This document shows positions 26,124 through 35,891 of a stretch of DNA of 64,000 nucleotides, piece after piece; within the stretch, counting starts at the first letter, position 1; each line of letters opens with the position of its first letter. The position numbers were made by a program, and so were the translations under genes. This stretch comes from Heliophilum fasciatum (GTDB lineage: Bacteria; Bacillota; Desulfitobacteriia; Heliobacteriales; Heliobacteriaceae). The DNA is taken from assembly GCF_004341395.1 (NCBI RefSeq), contig NZ_SLXT01000003.1, positions 1-64,000 of the forward strand. The letters run 5' to 3'. The notes beneath the pieces were generated by a model that saw nothing but the letters and a program-made list of their open reading frames with translations, was not told where the DNA came from and did no database searches.

Positions 26124-26909
26124 TCACTTTATCGCTGTCGCACGCTGGTAGATGATCGCTAATCCTTCCAGCGCCAAAAGCAGTTCGACCTGATCAATCA
26201 CCGGCGCCAGCGGCGCGATTAAAGGCGCCATTTCACCCGTAGCGATCACCCGCGTCGGTTCACCGATCTCCGCTTTGAGCCGTTCCACGATCCCTTCCAC
26301 CTGACCGGCAAAACCGTAGACAATGCCCGACTGCATCGCCGCTACCGTATTTTTCCCGATCACCCGGGCCGGTTTGACGATCTCAATGCGGGGCAGTTTA
26401 GCCGCTTTGGCAAAAAGCGCTTCCGTAGCGACCGTTACGCCCGGTGCAATCGCTCCGCCCAGATAGACTCCCTGCGCAGAAATCACACAGTAGCTGGTGG
26501 CCGTACCAAAATCGACGATGATCAGCGGGCCGCCATAGCGGGCATAGGCCGCCACCGCATTGACAATCCGATCGGCACCGACTTCATGGGGATTTTCGAT
26601 CTGCACCGGCATCCCCGTACGCACCCCCGGCCGTACCAAAAGCGGCTCCATCGCCAGCAAGGAGCGGCACATCCGCTCCAGCGTCGGAATCATCGGCGGC
26701 ACCACACAAGCGGCGATCACCCCACGCAGCATCTTCGGCTCAATACCGTCGACCAAAAACAAACTCCGCAGTAAAATCGCATATTCATCGGACGTCCGCG
26801 CCCGGTCAGTTGAGATGCTCCAGTGATGCAGCAGTACCGGTGCCGCTCCATCCATGCGATAGATCCCCAGGTGGGTGGTGGTATTGCCTACATCAATCGC
26901 CAAAATCAT
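26124..26909 (-). CDS. coaX: Type III pantothenate kinase
   Basis: It catalyses the first step of coenzyme A synthesis from pantothenate. The 261-residue protein has the ASKHA-fold phosphate motif AIDVGNTTTHLG at the N-terminus, GADRIVNAVAAYARYG (about residue 105-120) and IIVDFGTATSYCVI (about 125-138). The ATG lies inside the end of birA (17-nt overlap), a layout common in Clostridia. With panC-panD at 31575-32818 the window holds several steps of the pantothenate/CoA route. Confidence 0.96.
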   Translation of the reverse strand: MILAIDVGNTTTHLGIYRMDGAAPVLLHHWSISTDRARTSDEYAILLRSLFLVDGIEPKMLRGVIAACVVPPMIPTLERMCRSLLAMEPLLVRPGVRTGMPVQIENPHEVGADRIVNAVAAYARYGGPLIIVDFGTATSYCVISAQGVYLGGAIAPGVTVATEALFAKAAKLPRIEIVKPARVIGKNTVAAMQSGIVYGFAGQVEGIVERLKAEIGEPTRVIATGEMAPLIAPLAPVIDQVELLLALEGLAIIYQRATAIK

Positions 26910-27897
26910 AACCGGTCCCCCCTTCCGGACGAATGCTCACTTCCCCGCTGTACACCCGGTGGGTAGCACCATCGGTATCAGTAACTAAAAGCGCGCCTTC
27001 TTCGTCGATCGACGCCAGGCGCCCTTGCCATTGCCGTTGACCGGCGACGATCTGCACGGGTCGTCCTAACCCGGCGGCTCGCGCCAGCCATTGCTCCCGG
27101 ATGCTCCCAAAGCCATCGCTGAGCCAGCGGTCATAGTCGGCTTCCAGACAGGCCAGAAAGGCCAGCAACAATTGGGTGCTGTCCACGGTTTTGCCCGCTT
27201 CCAGCGCCAGTGACGTCGCCACTGGCCGAACTTCTTCCGGAAAATCGGCCCCTTGATGATTGACGTTCATCCCGATGCCGACAATCAGATAATTGACGGC
27301 TTCCATCTCCGCATGAACTTCCGTCAAGATCCCGCAAATCTTTTTCCCGGACAGGAGTACATCATTGGGCCATTTGATCATCGGTTTCAGCCCCGTAACC
27401 TGCTCAATCGCCCGGCAGTAACTGACCGATGTCAACAGCGTCACCTGCGCCGCCATCCCCAGGGGGACTGCCGGCCGTAGCACCAGGGACAGGTAAATCC
27501 CGCAATTACGCGGTGATACCCAGGCCCGGCCCAGCCGGCCGCGCCCTGCCGTTTGTTCCTCGGCCACCACCAGCGTACCTTCCGGTGCGCCTTGGCGCGC
27601 CAGTTCCTTGGCCGTGCGGTTCGTTGACGGCAGCGAGGCAAAAAAATGATAGTTTTGCCCCAGGCGCTTCGTCGTCAATCGGGGCAGCACTTCGCTCGCC
27701 AATAGGCGCGGCGACGCACTGCGCAAGCGGTAGCCTAAGCGCGTATGGGCTTCGATTTCATAACCCTCTTGACGCAGTGCCACCACATGCTTCCATACCG
27801 CCGACCGGCTGATCTGCAGTTGGCGGCTCAGTTCCTCACCGGATATATAACTCGGGGCATTTTTAATGGCCGCCAGGATCTGTGTTCGCGCCATCAC
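26893..27897 (-). CDS. birA: Bifunctional biotin-protein ligase / biotin operon repressor
   Basis: A 334-residue BirA with an N-terminal winged helix (ISGEELSRQLQISRSAVWKH, about residue 18-37) and the catalytic ligase domain carrying GRGRLGRAWVS (biotin/ATP loop, about 117-127) and KWPNDVLLSGKKICGIL (about 174-190), then the C-terminal SH3-like domain. It attaches biotin to carboxylases and represses biotin genes when loaded. The start (27897 or 27894) lies inside the 3' end of nadC, giving about 35 nt overlap. coaX overlaps its own end. Confidence 0.95.
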   Translation of the reverse strand: MMARTQILAAIKNAPSYISGEELSRQLQISRSAVWKHVVALRQEGYEIEAHTRLGYRLRSASPRLLASEVLPRLTTKRLGQNYHFFASLPSTNRTAKELARQGAPEGTLVVAEEQTAGRGRLGRAWVSPRNCGIYLSLVLRPAVPLGMAAQVTLLTSVSYCRAIEQVTGLKPMIKWPNDVLLSGKKICGILTEVHAEMEAVNYLIVGIGMNVNHQGADFPEEVRPVATSLALEAGKTVDSTQLLLAFLACLEADYDRWLSDGFGSIREQWLARAAGLGRPVQIVAGQRQWQGRLASIDEEGALLVTDTDGATHRVYSGEVSIRPEGGTGYDFGD

Positions 27898-28765
27898 TGC
27901 TTCCTCGCTTCATAACTTCCACGTCCAAACTGATATCGAGTGCCCGGGCACTGTGCGTCAGGGCACCCATCGAGATAAAATCAACGCCGGTCTTGGCGAT
28001 ATCGACGAGATTTTCTTCCGTCACACCGCCCGACGCTTCCACCAGGGCAGCACCGTTAATGATCTGGACCGCTTCCCGCATCATTTCCAGGGGCATATTA
28101 TCGAGCATGATAATATCGGCATTGGCTTCCAACGCTTGCGCCACCTGCTGAAGATCTTCCACTTCCACTTCAATTTTGGCCGTATGCGGTGCATAATGCC
28201 GTGCCTGGGAAACGGCCTGGGCGATGCCGCCGGCCAAGCGGATATGGTTATCTTTGATCAACACCGCATCATAAAGGCCAAAGCGGTGATTGCGGCCGCC
28301 GCCCACACGAACGGCGTACTTTTCCAGCACCCGCAGTCCCGGAATGGTCTTGCGCGTATCGACGATATGCGCCGGATAGTAGGTCAGCTTTTCGGCACAA
28401 CGGGCCGTCTTGGTCGCAATGCCCGACAGGTGCTGTAAAAAGTTCAGCGCCACCCGCTCGGCCGTCAATACGGATCGGGCACTGCCGGTGACCTCGGCGA
28501 TGACGTCACCGCGCCGTAGGGGCTCACCGTCTTTTTTATGGGCCGTAAAGCGCAGTTGCCGATCCATCAGTTCAAAAACCAGCGCCGCCACATCAATCCC
28601 CGCCAGTATGCCCGTTTCCTTGGCATGGATAATCCCGCGCGTCGTCGCTTCCGCCGGCACCGTGCTCATGGCCGTAATGTCGCCGGAACCGACGTCTTCG
28701 GCCAGCGCCTGGGCAACGATTTTCCGCACCTGCGGATAAAACCATTCGACTTTGCTCATCTCCAT
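27863..28765 (-). CDS. nadC: Nicotinate-nucleotide pyrophosphorylase (quinolinate phosphoribosyltransferase)
   Basis: It converts quinolinate and PRPP to nicotinate mononucleotide, the third step of de novo NAD synthesis. The 300-residue protein shows EDVGSGDIT (residues 19-27), AERVALNFLQHLSGIAT, DTRKTIPGLR, GGGRNHRFGLYDAVLIKDNH and the late EASGGV segment. The ATG follows GGAGGAAAGCACC. It is the third gene of nadA-nadB-nadC, 18 nt after nadB, and runs into birA with an overlap. Confidence 0.97.
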   Translation of the reverse strand: MEMSKVEWFYPQVRKIVAQALAEDVGSGDITAMSTVPAEATTRGIIHAKETGILAGIDVAALVFELMDRQLRFTAHKKDGEPLRRGDVIAEVTGSARSVLTAERVALNFLQHLSGIATKTARCAEKLTYYPAHIVDTRKTIPGLRVLEKYAVRVGGGRNHRFGLYDAVLIKDNHIRLAGGIAQAVSQARHYAPHTAKIEVEVEDLQQVAQALEANADIIMLDNMPLEMMREAVQIINGAALVEASGGVTEENLVDIAKTGVDFISMGALTHSARALDISLDVEVMKRGSSDGANTDPGGH

Positions 28766-28783
28766 GGTGCTTTCCTCCGTTCC

Positions 28784-30388
28784 TTAGACCGCATGAATAA
28801 TATGCCGCAGCCAGATATCCCGAGATGCGGGAACATCCACACGGTAATGGCCGCCTCGGCTTTCCGTACGTAAAAGCGCCGAGCAGGCCGTCAACTTACC
28901 CAATAAAAGCATGTTTGCCGCTTCCAGCGCCCGGATCAAACTGCCTTGCTCGGCCTCTTTGATCGCGACACGTTCCAGATCAAAAGCAGCCGACGCTAAC
29001 TCTTCTTCCGAACGCCACAAGCCGACCCGTTCCCACATGATATGTTGAATCGCTTCGGCAATCTTCTGGGCACTGGCCGGATTCGCCCCGGAAGGTAACC
29101 CCGCAAAGACCGATGTCATCCCCAGCGGACCATGATCGATCGTTTCATCCATCGCCACATCCAGCCAGGGCCGCCCCGATTCCACAATCCGCGCACCAAA
29201 GACCAACCCCTCCAGCAGCGAATTGGACGCCAGGCGATTAGCGCCATGCACACCGTTGCATGCCGCTTCCCCGCAAACAAACAAGCGGGGAATATTCGTC
29301 CGTCCCCAGATATCGGTTCGCACACCGCCCATCAAATAGTGGGCCGCCGGCGCCACCGGAATCGGTTCGTTCGGCACATCAATGCCATAAGCCTGACAGT
29401 TGCGATAGATATTCGGGAACCGCTTTGCAAAGGATTCTCCCTTAAGATGGCTTACATCCAGAAAGACCGAAGCGGCGCCGGCATCGTCCATCTCCTGCCA
29501 GATGGCCAGCGCCACCACATCGCGCGGCGCCAATTCGGCCAGCTTGTGATACTTAGGCATAAAGCGCTGTCCTCGCCCGTTGAGGAGTAGCCCCCCTTCG
29601 CCACGAACCGCTTCGGAGATCAAAAAAGGCGGCGCTCCCTCTTTCGTGAGGGCCGTCGGATGAAACTGGACAAACTCCAGATCCATGACCTCCGCACCCG
29701 CCCGGAATGCCGCTGCAATCCCGTCACCGGTGGTGACATCGGGATTGGTCGAGTATTTATAAAGCTGCGCGGCACCGCCGGTCGAGACAATCGTCACCGC
29801 CGCTTTGAACACGTGGAGGCCCCGCTCCTCATGGCAAGCCAGCACACCGCAGCACTCACCGTCGCGATTACGCAAAAGATCGACCAATTGCGTATTTTCA
29901 TACACACGGATCCGGTCATGAGTCACGCAGGCTTCCCAGACAGCACGCCGAATTTCTTCTCCTGTCGCATCACCGCTGGCATGCAAAATACGCCGGCGCG
30001 AATGAGCTCCCTCCCGCGTCAGCGCCAGTTCCCCTTCAATCGTATCAAACTGTGTACCCAACTCGATTAATTCTTCCACCCGGCTCGGCCCTTCATTGAC
30101 CAGCACCTGCACGGCGTCCACTTCATTGAGACCGGCACCGGCCTCCAGCGTGTCTTTCAGATGCAAACTTGGCGAGTCGGCGCTGTCGATGGCCGCGGCA
30201 ATCCCGCCTTGGGCATACTCCGTATTGGAATCACCCACACGGCGCTTCGTCAAAAGGGTTACATGGCCAAACTTGGCCGCTTTCAGCGCCGTATACAAGC
30301 CGGCAATCCCGCTGCCGATGATCAGAAACTCGGCCCGGTATTCCGGCAGTTCCGCCGGGGTAAAGGGAAACAAATAACGCGTACGCAC
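28784..30388 (-). CDS. nadB: L-aspartate oxidase
   Basis: A flavoprotein that oxidises aspartate to iminoaspartate for quinolinate synthesis; under anaerobic conditions fumarate can serve as acceptor in family members. The 534-residue protein has the FAD-binding GSGIAGLYTAL (about residue 26-36), the EYAQGGIAAA loop, and HSRRRILHASGDATG. The start is GTG 30388 with AAGGAGGC upstream. It is the second gene of the nad operon, 94 nt after nadA. Confidence 0.97.
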   Translation of the reverse strand: MRTRYLFPFTPAELPEYRAEFLIIGSGIAGLYTALKAAKFGHVTLLTKRRVGDSNTEYAQGGIAAAIDSADSPSLHLKDTLEAGAGLNEVDAVQVLVNEGPSRVEELIELGTQFDTIEGELALTREGAHSRRRILHASGDATGEEIRRAVWEACVTHDRIRVYENTQLVDLLRNRDGECCGVLACHEERGLHVFKAAVTIVSTGGAAQLYKYSTNPDVTTGDGIAAAFRAGAEVMDLEFVQFHPTALTKEGAPPFLISEAVRGEGGLLLNGRGQRFMPKYHKLAELAPRDVVALAIWQEMDDAGAASVFLDVSHLKGESFAKRFPNIYRNCQAYGIDVPNEPIPVAPAAHYLMGGVRTDIWGRTNIPRLFVCGEAACNGVHGANRLASNSLLEGLVFGARIVESGRPWLDVAMDETIDHGPLGMTSVFAGLPSGANPASAQKIAEAIQHIMWERVGLWRSEEELASAAFDLERVAIKEAEQGSLIRALEAANMLLLGKLTACSALLRTESRGGHYRVDVPASRDIWLRHIIHAV

Positions 30389-30482
30389 GGAAAAGCCTCC
30401 TTAAATGCAAGAACAGCTACCGGTAGAGCACCGACAGCTGCTGTTGCCCTGTCCACTTCAACTTCTTTTTCCCGGCAGAGCC

Positions 30483-31418
30483 TTAAGCCAGCGCCAGCAT
30501 ACGCTCCAGCGAAGCCAACGCTTTTTCCCGGATCGGTGCATCCACGGTGATGCGTGGCTCCATATCCTGTAGTGACCAAAGGATCTTCTCCAGCGTCGTC
30601 ATTTTCATATTCGGGCAGATCAATTTGGAACTGGCCATATAAAAATGCTTATGCGGCGCTTGCGTGGTCAACGGGTGCAGCACACCGGCTTCGGTGGCCA
30701 CGATAAAGGAATCCTTAGGCGATTGTACCGCATAATTGATCAAACCGGTTGTCGATGCAACAAAATCAGCCATGGCGACCACTTCCGGTTGGCATTCCGG
30801 ATGAACAAGCAGTTCGGCTTCCGGATGGGCTTCCCGCGCGGCTTGCACTTCCGCTACGGTTAAACGATCGTGGGTATTGCAGTAGCCCGGCCAAAGTGTC
30901 ATCGCTCGTCCCGTACGCTTCATCACCCAATCACCGAGATTGCGATCCGGCAAGAAAAGAATCGGCCGATCCTCCGGCAAGGAAGCCACCACCTTGAGCG
31001 CATTGGACGAGGTGCAGCAAATGTCGCATTCGGCTTTGACGGCCGCAGACGTATTGACATAGGCCACCACGACCGCGTCGGGCATTGCTTTTTTCTTTTG
31101 TACCAGTGCTTCCGCCGTCACCATGTCGGCCATGGGGCACCCGGCATGTTGATCCGGCAGCAGCACTGTTTTTTCCGGTGCTAGAATCGCTGCCGATTCG
31201 GCCATAAAATGAACACCGCAAAAGACGATCACATCGGCATCGGTCTTCGCAGCCTGCTGCGCCAGTTGTAAGGAATCACCGGTAAAATCGGCTACTTCTT
31301 GAACCTCCGGACGCTGATACACGTGCGCAAGCAGGACCGCCCGACGTTCCTTCTTCAACTGGTTAATTTCTGCTGTCAGTCGCGCTATTGTCTCGACATC
31401 TGTCCCTTGTGCGCCCAC
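30483..31418 (-). CDS. nadA: Quinolinate synthase
   Basis: A 4Fe-4S enzyme that condenses iminoaspartate with dihydroxyacetone phosphate to quinolinate. The 311-residue protein keeps the three cluster Cys in HAGCPMADM, HPECQPEV and KLICPNMK, and the substrate segments LLAHVYQRPEVQ and FCGVHFMAE. The start is GTG 31418 with GGAGG 5 nt upstream. It is the first gene of nadA-nadB-nadC, driven by the promoter at 31535-31563. Confidence 0.97.
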   Translation of the reverse strand: MGAQGTDVETIARLTAEINQLKKERRAVLLAHVYQRPEVQEVADFTGDSLQLAQQAAKTDADVIVFCGVHFMAESAAILAPEKTVLLPDQHAGCPMADMVTAEALVQKKKAMPDAVVVAYVNTSAAVKAECDICCTSSNALKVVASLPEDRPILFLPDRNLGDWVMKRTGRAMTLWPGYCNTHDRLTVAEVQAAREAHPEAELLVHPECQPEVVAMADFVASTTGLINYAVQSPKDSFIVATEAGVLHPLTTQAPHKHFYMASSKLICPNMKMTTLEKILWSLQDMEPRITVDAPIREKALASLERMLALA

Positions 31419-31534
31419 GTAAGCCTCCCCTTCCCCTTATGCCGCCCCCATATATCCTTTGGCGGATTCTCTATTACGTCGTCCCATCGACGATTTTCGC
31501 CGGGACTTTCTCTACTTATGATCAATCTGCAGTC

Positions 31535-31563
31535 ATTCTATCCAGTGCGTTCCCCATTGTCAA
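31535..31563 (-). promoter_or_regulatory. Sigma-A promoter of the nadABC operon
   Basis: On the minus strand TTGACA (31558-31563) and TAGAAT (31535-31540) are exactly 17 bp apart, near-consensus. It lies about 115 bp before nadA, partly behind the panD stop. The remaining 31419-31530 is a leader of about 110 nt with no gene. Confidence 0.75.
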
Positions 31564-31574
31564 GAAAAGGCGTT

Positions 31575-31970
31575 TTAATGTGTCGACGGACCGCAAGTGC
31601 CGGCTTTTTCTTGTTGTACCTGCTGAATGATGCGATTTTGATCATCAACAAAAACGACCTGCGGGCGATAAGTGCGCGCTTTTTCTTCTTCCATCATGGC
31701 ATAGGAGATGATGATTACACTGTCACCGGGCTGAACTAAGCGAGCCGCCGCTCCGTTGAGACAGATCACGCCGGAACCCGGTTTACCGGGAATTACATAG
31801 GTTTCCAGCCGCGCCCCATTGTTATTGTTGACGACTTGTACCTTCTCATTCTCCCAGATATCAGCCGCCGCCATCAAATCCGCATCAATGGTAATCGAAC
31901 CAACGTACTGCAAATTGGCTTCGGTCACCGTTGCCCGGTGAATTTTCGACTTATGCATGAAACGCAGCAT
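31575..31970 (-). CDS. panD: Aspartate 1-decarboxylase proenzyme
   Basis: It makes beta-alanine for pantothenate. The 131-residue proenzyme has the self-cleavage site Gly-Ser at residues 24-25 (VGSITID), giving the pyruvoyl cofactor on the alpha chain. [12 protein letters not shown] precedes it and [12 protein letters not shown] follows. It starts 2 nt after the panC stop, so panC-panD is an operon. The nadA promoter lies just past its 3' end. Confidence 0.97.
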   Translation of the reverse strand: MLRFMHKSKIHRATVTEANLQYVGSITIDADLMAAADIWENEKVQVVNNNNGARLETYVIPGKPGSGVICLNGAAARLVQPGDSVIIISYAMMEEEKARTYRPQVVFVDDQNRIIQQVQQEKAGTCGPSTH

Positions 31971-31972
31971 AC

Positions 31973-32818
31973 CTACACCTCCACGACCAAGTTATCAATC
32001 AACCGTGTTTTGCCAAAACGCACCGCCAGCGCCAGCAAACAGGCGCCTTCGAGCTTCTCCAGCGGCTGCAAGTTCAAGTTATCCACGATCGCTACATAAT
32101 CCACTTCTGCCCGCGGCTCCTGGGCGATGAGCTCGATCATCAGCCTGCGTAGCACCGTCGCATCGCGCTCTCCGGCTTCCACCGCCGCTTGCGCTGCCGT
32201 CAGCGCCCGGAACAGCACCAATGCCGCTTGGCGGTCCTCCGGCGACAAGTAGACATTGCGTGACGACAAAGCCAGCCCGTCGGCTTCACGCACAATCGGC
32301 ACCGTAACGACGGTTAAGAGCATATTTAGATCCAGCACCATCCGCCGAATCACGGCCACTTGCTGGGCGTCCTTTTGCCCAAAATAAGCGTTATCCGGTG
32401 CGACGATATTCAAAAGCTTACAGACCACCGTTGTGACCCCGCGAAAATGGCCGGGCCGGGCCGCGCCGCAAAGCCCGTCGGTCAGGCCCTGTACTTCGAC
32501 CGCACTGGCAAAACCGTTAGGGTACATGCCGCGCACCGTTGGCGCAAAAATCACATCGACACCGACGGAAGCCGCCAGCGCTTGATCGCGCGACAAATCC
32601 CGTGGGTATTCTTCAAAGTCCTCACCCACACCAAACTGCATCGGATTAACAAAAATACTGACGACCACCCGATCGCAAGCCGCTTTGGCCGTGCGCATCA
32701 ACGTCAAGTGTCCTTCGTGCAAATAGCCCATCGTGGGCACCAAACCGATCGACAGCCCTTCCCGGCGCGTTGCCCTGGTCCAGGCCACCATGTCTTCGAT
32801 CGACGTCAATAAAAGCAT
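31973..32818 (-). CDS. panC: Pantothenate synthetase
   Basis: It joins pantoate and beta-alanine using ATP. The 281-residue protein has [15 protein letters not shown] (residues 27-41), [13 protein letters not shown] (about 57-69), [12 protein letters not shown], and the KMSKS-like [15 protein letters not shown] precedes the ATG. It is the first gene of panC-panD. No panB is present in the window. The 140-bp gap before it (32819-32958) shows no gene. Confidence 0.97.
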   Translation of the reverse strand: MLLLTSIEDMVAWTRATRREGLSIGLVPTMGYLHEGHLTLMRTAKAACDRVVVSIFVNPMQFGVGEDFEEYPRDLSRDQALAASVGVDVIFAPTVRGMYPNGFASAVEVQGLTDGLCGAARPGHFRGVTTVVCKLLNIVAPDNAYFGQKDAQQVAVIRRMVLDLNMLLTVVTVPIVREADGLALSSRNVYLSPEDRQAALVLFRALTAAQAAVEAGERDATVLRRLMIELIAQEPRAEVDYVAIVDNLNLQPLEKLEGACLLALAVRFGKTRLIDNLVVEV

Positions 32819-32958
32819 AACAAAACCTCCCTCTGTTCTTCATCCTTGATGGACGCGACGAAGCAGAAGGAGGTTAAATCCATCCATTCTTTCCCCGACG
32901 CCGTCTCGGTCCCGCAGGATCCAAGCGGTTTGGCTTAGCCATACCGGGTATCAATTGA

Positions 32959-33951
32959 TCAATGATGACCTTCGCGATCAGCGGTCTCGATGGCGCTGAC
33001 CGAGCAGCACTCACCGGACCCATCGCCATGGGTCAACGCATCTATTCTAATCGACTTACGCTCAATATGCAAGACTACGTCGAAATGATCTCGGTGCTCG
33101 TCCAGCGCCTGCAGGAGTTCCCTGGTCGTGCGCCCATCGGGAAAGACCCAATCGGGAGCCACTTCGGCCAACGGTACCAGCACAAAGGCGCGCCGACCGA
33201 TCTCCGGGTGGGGTACCTGCAATCCCGGCGCGTCGATCACTTGATCACCGACGAAGAGAATATCCAGATCGAGCGTACGCGGCCCCCACTTGACTTCCCG
33301 CTGGCGCCCAAACTGCTGCTCCACCGCTTGCAACGTCACCAACAACCGCCAGGGCGACCAGCTTGTCCGGAACAACGCCACACCATTGAGAAAAGCGCCT
33401 TGGGGGACCGCGCCGACCGGCGCCGTTTCATACCACGACGAATGGGCCAAAAGCGTCAGCCCCGGCATGGTCGCTAAGCACGTGAGCGCCTCGGCCAGCG
33501 TCGCCACCCGGTCACCGAGGTTGCTGCCCAGGGCAATGGCCACCGTTTGCTCCGTCGGCTCCGGTTGCGGTTGGCGATAGCGCACAATCTCCACCGCCAT
33601 CGCCCGGAAAATTCCCGGGACCGGCGCCTTCGGTTTTTCCACGCGCAAACGAATCGCTTCGACCAGCGGAAAATCTTCAAGCACGGCTGCGGCCAGCGCT
33701 TCCGCCAGCGCTTCAATCGTTTGATAGCGCTTTGTTTCCACCATCGCGTGCATCCGTGCATAAACTTCACCGTAATGGACGGTAGCCGTCACTGCATCTT
33801 GCCGCCCCGCCGGTGCCAGATCCAAAAATAACTCGGCATCAACATCAAAGGGTTGTCCTAAGACGGCTTCTTCCGGCAAGGCACCGTGATAGCCGTAAAA
33901 ACGCAGGCCATAAAGCCCGATCCGATCACCCTCCGGTACGCGCCGGCTCAT
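32959..33951 (-). CDS. folBK: Fused dihydroneopterin aldolase / HPPK (FolB-FolK)
   Basis: One 330-residue chain carries two folate enzymes. Residues 10-118 are FolB (GLRFYGYHGALPEE, then the YGEVYARM segment and IRLRVEKPKAPVP). Residues about 133-290 are FolK (IALGSNLGDR, YETAPVG, and GPRTLDLDILF). A 40-residue tail follows. The first makes 6-hydroxymethyl-dihydropterin, the second pyrophosphorylates it for FolP. The gene overlaps the upstream folP by 4 nt (ATGA). Confidence 0.95.
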   Translation of the reverse strand: MSRRVPEGDRIGLYGLRFYGYHGALPEEAVLGQPFDVDAELFLDLAPAGRQDAVTATVHYGEVYARMHAMVETKRYQTIEALAEALAAAVLEDFPLVEAIRLRVEKPKAPVPGIFRAMAVEIVRYRQPQPEPTEQTVAIALGSNLGDRVATLAEALTCLATMPGLTLLAHSSWYETAPVGAVPQGAFLNGVALFRTSWSPWRLLVTLQAVEQQFGRQREVKWGPRTLDLDILFVGDQVIDAPGLQVPHPEIGRRAFVLVPLAEVAPDWVFPDGRTTRELLQALDEHRDHFDVVLHIERKSIRIDALTHGDGSGECCSVSAIETADREGHH

Positions 33952-35213
33952 CGGTCGCCCCCTCCGGCGTTCATGGCCTCATCCTGCGTGCCGACGCCCA
34001 TGGGCTCGTCCTTCGCCCCGGTGCGCACGATCGCATCGATCATCGTCGCCACCCGCCGGTTCGCTTGCACATCATGGACCCGGACCAGATCGACACCCCG
34101 GGCCGCAGCCAGGGCCGTTGTGGCCAGCGTTCCTTCTAAGCGCTGCTCGACAGGCAAATCAAGCGTATTGCCAATGACGGACTTCCGGGAAGCGCCCAGC
34201 AGCACCGGCTTGCCCATGACGCGCAGTTCACCCAAGCGATCGAGCACCGCCAAGTTTTCCTCATGGGTCTTGCCAAAACCGACGCCGGGATCCAAGATGA
34301 TCGCTTCTTCCGGCAAGCCGGCATCGATGGCACGCTGCACACTATGATCAAAAAAGGCCAGGATCGCGCGCATCACATCGCCCGCTTCCCGTTCCCGGCG
34401 ATTGTGCATCACCACGACCGGCGCGCCGTAATGGGCCGCTACGGCCGCCATTTCGTCGTCATACTGCAAGCCCCAGATATCATTGATGATATGGGCGCCC
34501 GCTTCCAAGGCCCACTTGGCCGTTTTGGCTTTATAGGTATCGACGGAAACCGGCACAGGACAATTGACCACCAGTTCCCGTAAAAAAGGTAACAGCCGTT
34601 CCATTTCCTCTTCCGCCGACAGGGGGCGATGATGGGGCCGCGTGGACTCCGCACCGATATCGATCACATCAGCGCCCTCGGCCACCATGGCCTCCATGCG
34701 CAAAAGTGCATCGCGCACCGTCGGATAGGATCCGCCATCGGAAAAACTATCCGGCGTCAAATTCAAGATCCCCATGATCCGCGTTTGCCGGCCCAGCACC
34801 AGCGACTTGCCCCGACAGTCCAGCACCTGGGCGGCCTTGCTTCGCGAACAAGCCCGGTCATACTGGCGCAGCACCTGCTCGATGCGCTGGCCCACTTCCG
34901 CCAATCCAAACGGCTGGCGGCGCAGCGTTTGACAGACCCGCTCGAACTGCCGCAGTGTGCCCATCAGCAACGCATCGGTAGACTCCACCGAAAAAGCACA
35001 AGTATTTTTATGGAGCGCACAATCGCCACCTTTGGCCAGCATCTCCTGTTTAAGCAGATTGGCCGCTTGCGGCGTCAACGGTCCTAACCGGAGCAACCGG
35101 TGAACCCCTTTGTTGTTCATCACCGCCGTCCCTGCCGGATCACAACCGATCGCCTCTAAGGCGTTACGCACACCATCTCGATCATATATTTCAATCACTT
35201 GCACCGGGCTCAT
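33948..35213 (-). CDS. folP: Dihydropteroate synthase with N-terminal extension
   Basis: It condenses hydroxymethyl-dihydropterin pyrophosphate with p-aminobenzoate. The barrel starts only near residue 143: IMGILNLTPDSFSDGG, then DIGAESTRP, SVDTYKA, INDIWGL, VVMHN, DPGVGFGKT and GASRKS. The first 140 residues are an extra domain with no assigned role, seen in several Clostridia. The order folP-folBK with a 4-nt overlap makes a folate operon, with the HD-protein gene 19 nt upstream. Confidence 0.95.
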   Translation of the reverse strand: MSPVQVIEIYDRDGVRNALEAIGCDPAGTAVMNNKGVHRLLRLGPLTPQAANLLKQEMLAKGGDCALHKNTCAFSVESTDALLMGTLRQFERVCQTLRRQPFGLAEVGQRIEQVLRQYDRACSRSKAAQVLDCRGKSLVLGRQTRIMGILNLTPDSFSDGGSYPTVRDALLRMEAMVAEGADVIDIGAESTRPHHRPLSAEEEMERLLPFLRELVVNCPVPVSVDTYKAKTAKWALEAGAHIINDIWGLQYDDEMAAVAAHYGAPVVVMHNRREREAGDVMRAILAFFDHSVQRAIDAGLPEEAIILDPGVGFGKTHEENLAVLDRLGELRVMGKPVLLGASRKSVIGNTLDLPVEQRLEGTLATTALAAARGVDLVRVHDVQANRRVATMIDAIVRTGAKDEPMGVGTQDEAMNAGGGDR

Positions 35214-35232
35214 GATTCCACCTTCTTATCGC

Positions 35233-35823
35233 TCAATAAATTAACTGCCCGGCTTTACGATCGGCCCATTTACAGCCTTCCATCGACGGACAATCAAAGC
35301 AACGGCGCGAGTAAAAATCAGCCAGCGCCAAAATGCGGCCCAAAAACCGCGTGCTCAACCGTTTTCCCTTATGCCGGTGCTCTTCGATCGCCGCCGCAAT
35401 CACGGCGATTTCTGCGCTCGTAAAACCGCAATCCGCCAGAACGCCTTGGCACAGTTGGCCACCGACAAGGGCATGATCCTCACCGGTAGCGTACTGGCGC
35501 CATTTCCCCATGTCATGAAGCAGCGCTGCCGCATAGACGATTTCTTTGACATACTTTAACTCCGCCGCCGGCTTCGGCTCCTTGGCCGTTCCCACCTGCA
35601 GTGCGTCCACCCATGCCTCATAGCTTTCCAGCGGCGGCTTTTTGGCCGGTAGTCCACAAACATACTCCAAGACCATTCCATAAGCGATGCGTGCCACATC
35701 CAGCACATGGGCCAGATCATGCCGGCAATAGAGGCGCTCCTGCTCCCAGCGCTGGTTTTGCTCCATACATTGTTGAAAAAAAGCATGTTCAAGAATTCGG
35801 TTCACCCGCTCCAGGCCATCCAT
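35233..35823 (-). CDS. HD-domain phosphohydrolase
   Basis: A 196-residue metal-dependent phosphohydrolase of the HD superfamily: the first His in HDLAHVLDVAR (about residue 35-45), the HD pair in ALLHDMGKW (about 100-108), and EDHALVGG and EEHRHKGKRL in the later metal/substrate positions. A CFDCPSMEGC segment near the end could bind a metal. It lies between fhs and folP, so a link with folate metabolism is possible but not shown. Substrate unknown. Confidence 0.85.
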   Translation of the reverse strand: MDGLERVNRILEHAFFQQCMEQNQRWEQERLYCRHDLAHVLDVARIAYGMVLEYVCGLPAKKPPLESYEAWVDALQVGTAKEPKPAAELKYVKEIVYAAALLHDMGKWRQYATGEDHALVGGQLCQGVLADCGFTSAEIAVIAAAIEEHRHKGKRLSTRFLGRILALADFYSRRCFDCPSMEGCKWADRKAGQLIY

Positions 35824-35891
35824 CCCCCGTCTACCAGCCCCGTTCCCAGACCCGTCACCAGACCCGGACGTGCTATTCTCAGCACTTTGCC

